Source: DAONLM01 sp035406685 (GTDB lineage: Bacteria; Spirochaetota; GWE2-31-10; MWDO01). Taken from it: a stretch of DNA of 19,618 bases. The notes below the pieces were generated by a model. That model was given only the letters and a program-made list of their open reading frames with translations. It searched no databases and was not told the DNA's origin. The position numbers and the translations under genes are program-made. Of the stretch, positions 6,566 to 13,021 are shown in pieces (the first letter of the stretch is position 1; every line of letters starts with the position of its first letter). Location of the stretch: NCBI GenBank assembly GCA_035406685.1, contig DAONLM010000027.1, positions 1 through 19,618 on the forward strand, written 5' to 3'.

Positions 6566-9067
6566 CTATACCTCTAACTCTTCTAAATAGTTACTGAGTT
6601 TATGATGAATCTTCTCAATCTGTTTTTTCTCTTCCTCATTCCAAACTTTTATCTCTGATGCAAAAAGTTTTTCTAATGAATTAAAAGAATTTTCTATTGC
6701 TGTGAAAAAATCATCTTCTAAATAAAATTGATAAATGTTTTCTTCTGAACAATTAAGAGCAAGAAAGCCACTCTTGTGGGATTTAGGATTTTCTAAAGAG
6801 GGACGTAACAAGATTTTAATATATTTAAAAATTTGACTCCAATCATCTGGATATACTAAAAATTTATTCTTTGGATATTTTGTATTTATCCCATTATTAA
6901 GATCTATCTTATCAAAATATTCTAATAGGGAATTTAGCCTATCTTTTAGGATAAGAATATCTTTAAAATATAAATGCGCTTTTAGATCACCAAAGTCATA
7001 ATGCAGCAATCTCTCCTTTCTACTCTTCAATTGAATGATTATATGGTATGGTATAAAGGCATATACCTGCTTATTACTCTTTTTAATTTCAAAATATTTA
7101 TCAAGAATCTGAACTCTTTTTTCTCCTTCTATTTTAGTTTTAATCTTAGTAGTTTCTTCTTTTAGATAAGTTTTAACATTGGCTTTATGTCTTATAATAT
7201 TATAAATATCAATAAATTTATTTTTAATGAGTTTTTCTGATATCATTGCTCCTGTTCTTATATATGTTCTACCAGTATTTACTATCTCTCCGCCAACAAG
7301 CCAATCTGGGTTTTCACCAAAAAGAAATGACCCAGGATGAATTCTAATACTCTTTTCTGTTGCAGAATGATATGCATTTGATCCTTTTTTCTTATCACGG
7401 AGACATAAATATTGTTTTAGCCCAGAGCATAAACATACTAAAATATCATCATAGTCAATCTTTTTACCTATGTTATAACCTTTTTCAAGTACCATATTTG
7501 AAAGTTGAGAATGGATATTAACAATTTCATTCATTGTTCTTGTATCAAGATAGTATTCCTTACAAAATTCCTCTTTATTTTTTGACTTTGTATATTTAAA
7601 AAATATATTTATCCAGGAAAAAAAGTCTCCCCCCTTAACCATCAATCTTCTTTGAGCATTTCTACTTTCAATCTCTTCTCCTGCTGGATATAAAAATGGA
7701 GTTCTTGCTGATAAAAAAGAGATTATTATTAAAATACAATTCATTACATCTGGATAGTTATCAATGGATTCTATTAAAATTCTTGATAATCTTGGGACAA
7801 TAGGGAAATCCACTATTCTCTTCCCAAGAGGTGTAAGCCTTGCGTCATTATCGAGTGCATTAATTGAAATAAGAGTCTCTATTGCTGATTTTATTGCTCC
7901 TTTGTTTGGCGGCGATATAAAGTCAAAATCAAAATAGTTATATAATCCGAGATCAGCCATTCTTAAAACTACTTCTGAAAGATCTGTTCTATAAATCTCT
8001 TCTCTTGTATATTCATCTCGATTTAAATAATCTTCTTCGCTATAAAGTCTATAGACAACGCCAGGTGCTGTTCTACCAGCCCTACCTTTTCTTTGATCAC
8101 AAGATGCTTTTGATATTGGTTTTAATTCTAAGAAAGAAGTGAATGTCCTTGGATTATAATAATTTATCTTTGAATAACCAGGATCAATTACAAATACAAT
8201 GCCATCGATAGTAATGGATGTTTCAGCAATATTAGTGGCGATAATTACCTTTCTCTTATTCCCAAAATTTTTAAAAACACTATTCTGCTCTTCAATACTC
8301 AATCTTGCATACAAAGGTAGTATAACCATACTATCAGTAGTATTTATCATTTCTAATCTTCTACAACAATCTTTAATAGAATCTTCGCCCGGTAAAAAAA
8401 TAAGTATGTCCCCTTTTAAATTTCTATTTTCTATTGAACTTACTATTTCTATTATTTTTGTCTGCATCTCTTCATAATCATCTTTTTTGGATAAAGGAGA
8501 ATATATTACTTCAATAGGATATGGCTTTGTCTCAACAGAAATAATAGGAGCATTATTAAAATATTTACTGAATAAACTGGCATTAATCGTAGCCGAGGAG
8601 ACCACAACTTTAAAGTCTTTTCTTTTTTTAAGAATCTCTTTTAATAAGCCGAGTATAAAATCTATATTAAGGCTTCTTTCATGAGCCTCATCTACAATTA
8701 TTATTGAGTATTTTAACAGATCCGGATCAGATCTTAATTCTTCTAATAAAATACCATCTGTCATTATTTTTATTTTTGTATGGGCACTGGTATGATCTTC
8801 AAATCTTATTTTATAACCAACAAGTCTACCCAATTCCACTTCCATTTCTTCAGCAATTCTTGCTGATACACTCACTGCTGCTATTCTTCTTGGCTGTGTC
8901 ACCCCAATAATGCCCCAGCCATTTAACCCTGCATTAAAGAGTATCTGTGGAATCTGAGTCGTTTTCCCAGAGCCAGTTGGTGCTTCTATAACAACAACCT
9001 GATTTTCTCTGACAGCCTCAATTATTTTGTCTTTAAATCTTAATACTGCTAATAATTCTTTATTCAT
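6566..9067 (-). CDS. hrpA: DEAH-box ATP-dependent RNA helicase, HrpA-like
   Basis: A superfamily 2 RNA helicase of the DEAH/RHA group. Visible motifs are Walker A GSGKTT (32-37), TQPRRIAAVSVSARIAEEM (57-75, motif Ia), DEAHERS (126-132, motif II), SSATI (157-161, motif III), a conserved ATNIAETSITI (278-287, motif V) and QRKGRAGR (325-332, motif VI). The ratchet/winged-helix region and an OB-fold-like part follow (about 560-600, including the pattern IRIHPGSFLFGENPDWLVGG). The motif Ia and IRFED patterns are those of HrpA and eukaryotic DHX proteins rather than HrpB. It lacks the long C-terminal extension of E. coli HrpA (about 1300 residues), and its own C-terminus (about 610-833) is hydrophilic and divergent. 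Start ATG 9067 has only a weak AAGA-type ribosome site. A promoter-like TTTACC-N17-TATAGT lies just upstream, so it probably heads the operon. Confidence 0.9.
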   Translation of the reverse strand: MNKELLAVLRFKDKIIEAVRENQVVVIEAPTGSGKTTQIPQILFNAGLNGWGIIGVTQPRRIAAVSVSARIAEEMEVELGRLVGYKIRFEDHTSAHTKIKIMTDGILLEELRSDPDLLKYSIIIVDEAHERSLNIDFILGLLKEILKKRKDFKVVVSSATINASLFSKYFNNAPIISVETKPYPIEVIYSPLSKKDDYEEMQTKIIEIVSSIENRNLKGDILIFLPGEDSIKDCCRRLEMINTTDSMVILPLYARLSIEEQNSVFKNFGNKRKVIIATNIAETSITIDGIVFVIDPGYSKINYYNPRTFTSFLELKPISKASCDQRKGRAGRTAPGVVYRLYSEEDYLNRDEYTREEIYRTDLSEVVLRMADLGLYNYFDFDFISPPNKGAIKSAIETLISINALDNDARLTPLGKRIVDFPIVPRLSRILIESIDNYPDVMNCILIIISFLSARTPFLYPAGEEIESRNAQRRLMVKGGDFFSWINIFFKYTKSKNKEEFCKEYYLDTRTMNEIVNIHSQLSNMVLEKGYNIGKKIDYDDILVCLCSGLKQYLCLRDKKKGSNAYHSATEKSIRIHPGSFLFGENPDWLVGGEIVNTGRTYIRTGAMISEKLIKNKFIDIYNIIRHKANVKTYLKEETTKIKTKIEGEKRVQILDKYFEIKKSNKQVYAFIPYHIIIQLKSRKERLLHYDFGDLKAHLYFKDILILKDRLNSLLEYFDKIDLNNGINTKYPKNKFLVYPDDWSQIFKYIKILLRPSLENPKSHKSGFLALNCSEENIYQFYLEDDFFTAIENSFNSLEKLFASEIKVWNEEEKKQIEKIHHKLSNYLEELEV

Positions 9068-9087
9068 AATCTTTTTCTTAAGCCTAT

Positions 9088-9116
9088 ACTATATCAAAAT
9101 ATTTATTAATGGTAAA
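9088..9116 (-). promoter_or_regulatory. Promoter of the hrpA-rluA-M64 operon
   Basis: On the minus strand TTTACC (9116-9111), a 17-bp spacer and TATAGT (9093-9088) make a fair sigma-70 promoter about 20 bp upstream of the helicase start codon. It is weaker than the neighbouring promoter at 9686-9714, which could also read through. Confidence 0.5.
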
Positions 9117-9173
9117 TATTATTATAATAAAAATTTTTGAGATAAAAATATTCTACTCAAATTAAATTAAAAA

Positions 9174-9665
9174 TTAAATATCTGGATGTGGGTATGTTTT
9201 ATGATAAAACTTTGTATTCTCTTCAACAATCTTTACTCTATCAAGATTAGAAGGGCATTCTAAACCATTAGTATCAATAAAAGCATCTTTATATTGTTCC
9301 CTCAATTTAAAAAATATGTTTAACATATCTTCTAAGACATATATCTCTATATATTTTATATAAATTTTTTCTGTTTCCACTTTTGAATAGATATAAGCTG
9401 GTATATTATCAGTAGAGACCTTTGTATAAATTTTAAGAGCCATTGGTCTTAAACCAGAATACCATGCTGCTCCAAGCATAAGTGGTGTTAGTCTTTTATA
9501 TTTATTAAGATAAAAAACAACATATATCCCGGTCATCTCAGTAAGTTTCTTTAATACATCAAATTTTGTAGCAAGAAAATAATTTGACCATGTTAAATGA
9601 TATTCTATTCTATCTGGTCTATTTTTTCTTGTATATCCTATAACTCTTTCTTTAATCTCTTTCAT
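9174..9665 (-). CDS. Conserved-looking protein with possible degenerate GIY-YIG domain
   Basis: I do not recognise this 163-residue protein with certainty. It has no signal peptide or membrane segment. The central part reads MTGIYVVFYLNKYKRLTPLM then LGAAWYSGLRP (about 44-74). This resembles the start of a GIY-YIG fold: the GIY strand, a hairpin, a second strand ending in LG where YIG is usual, and an arginine eight residues later where the catalytic arginine sits. The second tyrosine of the signature is replaced, so if the fold is right it may be a binding rather than a cutting domain. A motif resembling RIEYHLTWSNYFLATKFDVL precedes it. The C-terminus is charged and helical. Start ATG 9665 follows AAGGAT and a perfect consensus promoter, so it is probably well expressed and monocistronic, or leads into hrpA 106 bp on. 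The fold is inference. Confidence 0.6.
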   Translation of the reverse strand: MKEIKERVIGYTRKNRPDRIEYHLTWSNYFLATKFDVLKKLTEMTGIYVVFYLNKYKRLTPLMLGAAWYSGLRPMALKIYTKVSTDNIPAYIYSKVETEKIYIKYIEIYVLEDMLNIFFKLREQYKDAFIDTNGLECPSNLDRVKIVEENTKFYHKTYPHPDI

Positions 9666-9685
9666 AATTTATCCTTAGAATTAGT

Positions 9686-9714
9686 ATTATAGCAAACCAT
9701 ATTAACTTTGTCAA
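9686..9714 (-). promoter_or_regulatory. Perfect sigma-70 promoter upstream of the GIY-YIG-like gene
   Basis: On the minus strand TTGACA (9714-9709), exactly 17 bp, then TATAAT (9691-9686). The start codon at 9665 is about 20 bp beyond the -10 box, so the leader is very short. The -35 box lies 28 bp from the GTGCG end of the repeat unit at 9742, an arrangement mirrored at 19201-19229. Confidence 0.85.
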
Positions 9715-9857
9715 AATGATTATTTGTTTTTTTAATATGGAGTGCGAATTTATTTTTATACAGATAAAAAGATATAATTATCATATGGTTAATTTTGTTT
9801 GAGAAAAGATTTTATTAGTTTCATTTATTTTTCGAGTAGAATTTTAAACAAATTCAG

Positions 9858-10391
9858 TCAATAATAGGTTTCAAAGCCTATTACCTGGTAGCAATTGTTG
9901 TATATAGCCTTGTAGAAAGGCGTTGTATTGCCGTGGAAGTGGGACAATTCTCTATCCTTCCACCACTTTTTTATTTTAGTTATTTTAGAAAATAACTTTA
10001 ATGTTATTATACCACACTTTTTCTCAAACCCAAGCATCCCCATTCTCTCATATTCCTCAATAAATATCTCAAGAATTGTCCTAATCAATTTTGCCATGCT
10101 GAAAAAGTTTAGATCAGCATGGATTTTTTTCAAAAATCTATATTCCTCTTTAGGAATATAAAAATGAATGGATGCATCTGCCTCTATTCTTTCATAACTG
10201 TTATCATCCTCGACACCAAAACAGTATCTTTTCTTCACTCTATCAGCAAACTTTTGTAATACATAACAAATAAGTTTAGAAAGAGAAATATTCTCTTTTT
10301 TGGCTATCTTTGCAAGTTTTTCCTTCATAGTAGAAGTAACTACAAAATGTAGTTCGTGATTATTGTTGCGATTTAAATTTTTTTTATTCAT
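9858..10391 (-). CDS. Protein with two tandem ribbon-helix-helix motifs, repeat family copy 1
   Basis: The 177-residue product is not one I recognise by name. Two segments each match the ribbon-helix-helix pattern of CopG/Arc-type DNA-binding proteins. At 12-50 there is HELHFVVTSTMKEKLAKIAK followed by ENISLSKLICYVLQ. At 72-114 there is SIHFYIPKEEYRFLKKIHAD followed by SMAKLIRTILEIF. A single chain could thus form an intramolecular RHH pair. The last 31 residues (ELSHFHGNTTPFYKAIYNNC then QVIGFETYY) contain no motif I know but are the most conserved part compared with the copy at the right edge. The overlap of the two is 54/80 identical, and 27/30 over the last 30 residues. Many codons there differ only at third positions, so selection acts on the protein. 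Start ATG 10391 follows AGGAGGA. It sits alone inside the repeat unit. A DNA-binding role is inferred. Confidence 0.75.
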   Translation of the reverse strand: MNKKNLNRNNNHELHFVVTSTMKEKLAKIAKKENISLSKLICYVLQKFADRVKKRYCFGVEDDNSYERIEADASIHFYIPKEEYRFLKKIHADLNFFSMAKLIRTILEIFIEEYERMGMLGFEKKCGIITLKLFSKITKIKKWWKDRELSHFHGNTTPFYKAIYNNCYQVIGFETYY

Positions 10392-10488
10392 AACAAATCC
10401 TCCTAATTTTATAAAAATTATTTTCTATATATTAATCACAAAATTTTTAAGAAAATCCTTTACAAGTTTTTTAAAAAATTTAAAGAAA

Positions 10489-10506
10489 ATTTGCCTAAAA
10501 ATAAAA
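10489..10506 (-). repeat. 18-bp inverted motif, upstream end of repeat unit
   Basis: TTTTATTTTTAGGCAAAT on the minus strand, reading toward the RHH gene about 98 bp away. It is identical to 19264-19281 on the plus strand, which reads toward the second RHH gene from its downstream side. This is either a terminal inverted repeat or a shared binding site, possibly for the RHH protein itself. Confidence 0.6.
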
Positions 10507-10508
10507 GT

Positions 10509-10520
10509 GTCCCTCGGGAC
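10509..10520. promoter_or_regulatory. GC-rich palindrome in AT-rich gap
   Basis: GTCCC-TC-GGGAC is a perfect inverted repeat with 5-bp arms. It stands out because the surrounding several hundred bases are almost pure A/T. It abuts the outer side of the 18-bp motif. It may be the outer edge of the repeat unit, an operator, or a small hairpin. Confidence 0.4.
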
Positions 10521-10774
10521 TAAATTTGATTTTTAACTAAATTAACTCACTAATATATTTAAAAATTATGATAAGAAATTATAATAATCTATTTATGAAT
10601 AAAATTATTATCTTATTTTATTTTTTTTAATTTTTACATAATAATACACTTTTTTTAAAATTTAATTTTCCATAAAACTCTTAAAATTTCAAATTCTGTA
10701 AGAAACGTAGCGATAAAAGATACTGGAATTTAAAATTTCAAAATATAATATAACAATAAATTTTTAATAAAAGA
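10521..10774. other. AT-rich gap with a 13-bp direct repeat
   Basis: No gene is visible between the repeat unit and the radical SAM gene. TTAAAATTTCAAA occurs at 10681-10693 and 10730-10742 (49-bp period), bracketing a less AT-rich stretch, AAACGTAGCGATAAAAG. No convincing terminator with a GC stem was seen. Confidence 0.4.
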
Positions 10775-11845
10775 TTAACTCTTTAAGACATTCCAATGGC
10801 AAAATGATAATTCTTTTGTTTTTTCATCTCTTAAATGGAGCCCATTACCTTCGCAATACTTAAAATCAGAGCAATCTTTACAGATACTGCATTTTGCCCA
10901 TCTTCGATCTCTCATTATTTGATATTTATTATTCCACACATCAAGAAAATCGTCATTATATATGTTACCCTGAATATAGTCTCCTCGCAAAGAAGGGCAT
11001 GCTGAAATATCCCCATTTGCTAATACTGATCCAATATTTATACCTGCTCTACAAAAAAAATAATAATCTCTTGCTTTTCCCTCATAGTTTCCTAAAAATG
11101 CTTCACAACTATAATTTGTTTTAATGCTTTTTTCTTTTCTTGTTTTAATTATAAAGTCTATAAAGTACTTAAATTCTTCATTAGAAAGAAATAATTCTTG
11201 ATTGTTTTTTGCTCTACCTTTCGGAAAAATTGTAAATAAACGCCAGGCTTTAACATTCATTCGTATTAATAATTTTTTTATATTTTCCAATTCATTAATA
11301 TTTCTCTTATTAACACATGTGACAACATCATAATTTATATTCTTTGTATTAACAATATACTCTATAGTTTCGATTGCCTTTTTATAAGAATTACTGTTAT
11401 TCCTAAGCCAATTATGATTCTTCTCTAAACCATCAAGACTAACAGTAATAGTTCTTAATCCATTTTCGATTAATTTTATATATTTTTTTTCTGTCATTGC
11501 TAGGCCATTTGTTACCATCCCTATTGGGAATCCTTTTTTATCTATTTCATAGATACATTCCTCTATATCTTTTCTAACCAAAGGTTCCCCACCGCTAAAT
11601 ATAACTACTATATTATTAGAATTATACTCTTTTTTTATTATATCCAGAACATTTAAAAAATCCTTTAAGGCCATATCTTTTATATTACTATCGGCAAGAC
11701 AATCACTTCCACAGTGAAGACAGGAAAGGTTACATCTTAAAGTGGTCTCCCAGAAAAGGTATTGTAATTCATGCAACTCTCTTTGAATCTTTTTATATAA
11801 ATTAAGAATACTTAATTTAATTTTTTTTGTCGTGTTTAATTTCAT
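10775..11845 (-). CDS. Radical SAM/SPASM enzyme of the rSAM/lipoprotein system
   Basis: A radical S-adenosylmethionine enzyme. The [4Fe-4S] ligating motif is C38-NLS-C42-LH-C45 (TLRCNLSCLHC), and SGGEPL at 84-89 is the second SAM-binding motif. The C-terminal part (about 265-350) is a SPASM domain with many cysteines: CRAG, ISACPS, CSICKDC, KYCEG and a last C near the end, binding auxiliary Fe-S clusters. SPASM enzymes usually modify a peptide or protein partner. It is preceded on the same strand by two small lipoproteins carrying the DxDGxENG pattern, the arrangement known as the rSAM/lipoprotein system (radical SAM enzyme plus 'radical SAM-associated putative lipoprotein'), so those are the presumed substrates. 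What modification is made is not known to me. Start ATG 11845, 36 bp after the lipoprotein stop, has no strong ribosome site. Confidence 0.85.
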   Translation of the reverse strand: MKLNTTKKIKLSILNLYKKIQRELHELQYLFWETTLRCNLSCLHCGSDCLADSNIKDMALKDFLNVLDIIKKEYNSNNIVVIFSGGEPLVRKDIEECIYEIDKKGFPIGMVTNGLAMTEKKYIKLIENGLRTITVSLDGLEKNHNWLRNNSNSYKKAIETIEYIVNTKNINYDVVTCVNKRNINELENIKKLLIRMNVKAWRLFTIFPKGRAKNNQELFLSNEEFKYFIDFIIKTRKEKSIKTNYSCEAFLGNYEGKARDYYFFCRAGINIGSVLANGDISACPSLRGDYIQGNIYNDDFLDVWNNKYQIMRDRRWAKCSICKDCSDFKYCEGNGLHLRDEKTKELSFCHWNVLKS

Positions 11846-11881
11846 TTTATAGTGATCTTGTATACCTTTGCTTAAAAAATT

Positions 11882-12289
11882 TTATTTTTTCTCCAATTCT
11901 ACATTAACAAAAGCCTCTTTTATCCCATCTTCTCTTGTATTAAAATCAGATATCTTAATTTCCTTAGATAAGAATTCCCCACCATTCTCCACTCCATCTA
12001 TATCTTCATACCGGAAAATTACATAATCAGAATACTCTTTAATATAAATTTCATAATATCCATTTTTATCAGTAAGAATGTTATTTACTGAAATACCTTT
12101 TATAAAATTATCTGCTCCTTTTTCTTTTACATAGCCGGAGATTTTATAATTAGAACTATCAATTTTTGGCGGATAATTTCTCAAATCCATTGGCGCAGGA
12201 CCATAACATGCTGCAAAAAATGATGCCCCACATATAATGCCAAGAACATAAGAAACAAATTTAATAATTTTGTTTTTTAAGATTTTAAT
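11882..12289 (-). CDS. rSAM-associated lipoprotein 2, apparent ATT start
   Basis: The first ATG (12190) would give 102 residues without a signal peptide, but the frame stays open upstream. It encodes a typical lipoprotein leader: IKILKNKIIKFVSYVLGIIC followed by GASFFAAC. The lipid-anchored cysteine would be C28 of a 135-residue precursor. A strong ribosome site GGAGGT (12300-12295) lies five bases before an in-frame ATT at 12289. No ATG, GTG or TTG exists between them and the leader, so ATT (or ATC at 12283) is the likely start. The mature part contains NYKISGYVKEKG, a strand-rich carboxypeptidase-regulatory-like fold, and DIDGVENGGEF, matching the DxDGxENG of its neighbour. It is presumably exported and anchored, and a substrate or partner of the radical SAM enzyme 36 bp downstream. 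If the unusual start is wrong, a point change has destroyed a start codon. Confidence 0.72.
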   Translation of the reverse strand: MKILKNKIIKFVSYVLGIICGASFFAACYGPAPMDLRNYPPKIDSSNYKISGYVKEKGADNFIKGISVNNILTDKNGYYEIYIKEYSDYVIFRYEDIDGVENGGEFLSKEIKISDFNTREDGIKEAFVNVELEKK

Positions 12290-12364
12290 TTTATACCTCC
12301 ATAAGTATCACATCTATTAAATTTACTCTTTTAAATATCCATATCCCTATTTATTTTAAAAGTC

Positions 12365-12808
12365 TTAGTTTTCAGGCGTTAACTCTATATCTACTTCTTT
12401 CTCTTTTGTTCCTAAAAACCATCGGTTCCCATCTTTATAACTCACATCACTAAAATCAACGGTTAAATCCATAGATACAAATTTACCATTCTCCTCACCA
12501 TCCATATCCTGAATTTTAAGAATTATTTTTTCAAGAACAATACCTTTATATTCAATTAAATAATGCCCATTTTCATCACTTTTCACTGTTTTATCAAAAT
12601 ATAAATAGTAGTCAGTTTTACTCTGAATTTGTATTAGTTTTATAGGTGATGCATTTTCTTTGTTTCTTACAACTCCTTTTAGTTTATAATTAGCATAGGG
12701 AGCTCCATATTCAGCCACAATGCCGGGGCATCCCATTCCAAACAAAGAAATTATTAATCCACTAATTGAAGCCAAAAAAGTTAAAATTTTTCTTATTATA
12801 ACATTCAT
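12365..12808 (-). CDS. rSAM-associated lipoprotein 1
   Basis: A 147-residue lipoprotein. Residues 1-26 are a basic then hydrophobic signal peptide (IIRKILTFLASISGLIISLF) and C27, in GMGC, is the likely lipid attachment site. The lipobox is relaxed (G at -3), as is common outside proteobacteria. After the cysteine comes EYGAPYANYKLKGVVRNKEN, a pattern I associate with the radical SAM-associated putative lipoprotein family, then DENGHY and MDGEENGKF, the conserved DxDGxENG element shared with the second lipoprotein. The fold is probably a small beta-sandwich. Start ATG 12808 follows AAGGAA and a promoter at 12829-12856, so it heads the cluster lipoprotein 1, lipoprotein 2, radical SAM enzyme. 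The two lipoproteins are diverged paralogues. Confidence 0.82.
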   Translation of the reverse strand: MNVIIRKILTFLASISGLIISLFGMGCPGIVAEYGAPYANYKLKGVVRNKENASPIKLIQIQSKTDYYLYFDKTVKSDENGHYLIEYKGIVLEKIILKIQDMDGEENGKFVSMDLTVDFSDVSYKDGNRWFLGTKEKEVDIELTPEN

Positions 12809-12828
12809 AATATTCCTTAATATATTTA

Positions 12829-12856
12829 ATTATAGCACTTTTATTTTAAAAAACAA
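12829..12856 (-). promoter_or_regulatory. Promoter of the rSAM/lipoprotein cluster
   Basis: Minus strand TTGTTT (12856-12851), 16 bp, TATAAT (12834-12829), about 20 bp before the lipoprotein 1 start. The -10 is perfect; the -35 is weak. Confidence 0.55.
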
Positions 12857-12895
12857 TATTTTTGTTAAAATTAGAAAAATAAATATAATCTGATT

Positions 12896-12959
12896 ATGGC
12901 TATTTTATATAGATATCCTCTTATAGGCAAATATCATAAAATGATGGTTATTTTATATA
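12896..12959. repeat. Imperfect 16-bp direct repeat
   Basis: ATGGCTATTTTATATA (12896-12911) recurs as ATGGTTATTTTATATA (12944-12959), one mismatch, 48 bp apart, in the gap between the lipoprotein promoter and the cyclase pair. ATAAAAGTGTC at 12957-12967 also matches the outer part of the repeat-unit end at 10501-10511. Function unknown; chance is possible in this AT-rich gap. Confidence 0.35.
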
Positions 12960-13021
12960 AAAGTGTCTTTTTAATCTACTATATTAAATATTGGATGATT
13001 AACATATTCTAAAAAAACAAA

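Larger units (their letters stand above)
9739..10520 (-). repeat. Dispersed repeat unit, copy 1 (RHH gene plus flanks)
   Basis: This stretch and 19255-19618 share a gene family and, unusually, non-coding DNA too. Downstream of the gene stop, 9739-9857 aligns with 19255-19373 over about 119 bp (shared blocks include GTGCGA, TTATTTTTA, TTTGAGAAAA, TCATTTATT and CAATAATA); my by-eye estimate is about three quarters identical. At the gene's upstream side, TTTTATTTTTAGGCAAAT (10506-10489, minus) equals 19264-19281 (plus), so opposite ends of the unit carry the same sequence in inverted orientation. The copy-1 downstream end has a diverged version (9749-9766). This looks like terminal inverted repeats of a small mobile or regulatory unit. 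No target duplication was found, and the outer limits are approximate. Confidence 0.55.

Noticed and set aside
6566..9067. HrpB rather than HrpA
   Set aside because: The length (833) is like HrpB, but motif Ia and the GYKIRFED pattern are those of HrpA/DHX helicases.
9888..9960. Hairpins at the 3' end of the RHH gene as a structured RNA
   Set aside because: Copy 1 has a neat hairpin at the last codons (TAATAGG / CCTATTA) and another at GCCTT / AAGGC. In copy 2 the partner bases change without compensation while the amino acids stay the same, so protein selection explains the conservation.
10681..10742. CRISPR-like spaced repeats
   Set aside because: Only two 13-bp copies made of AT-rich sequence, too short and too few; no cas genes in the window.
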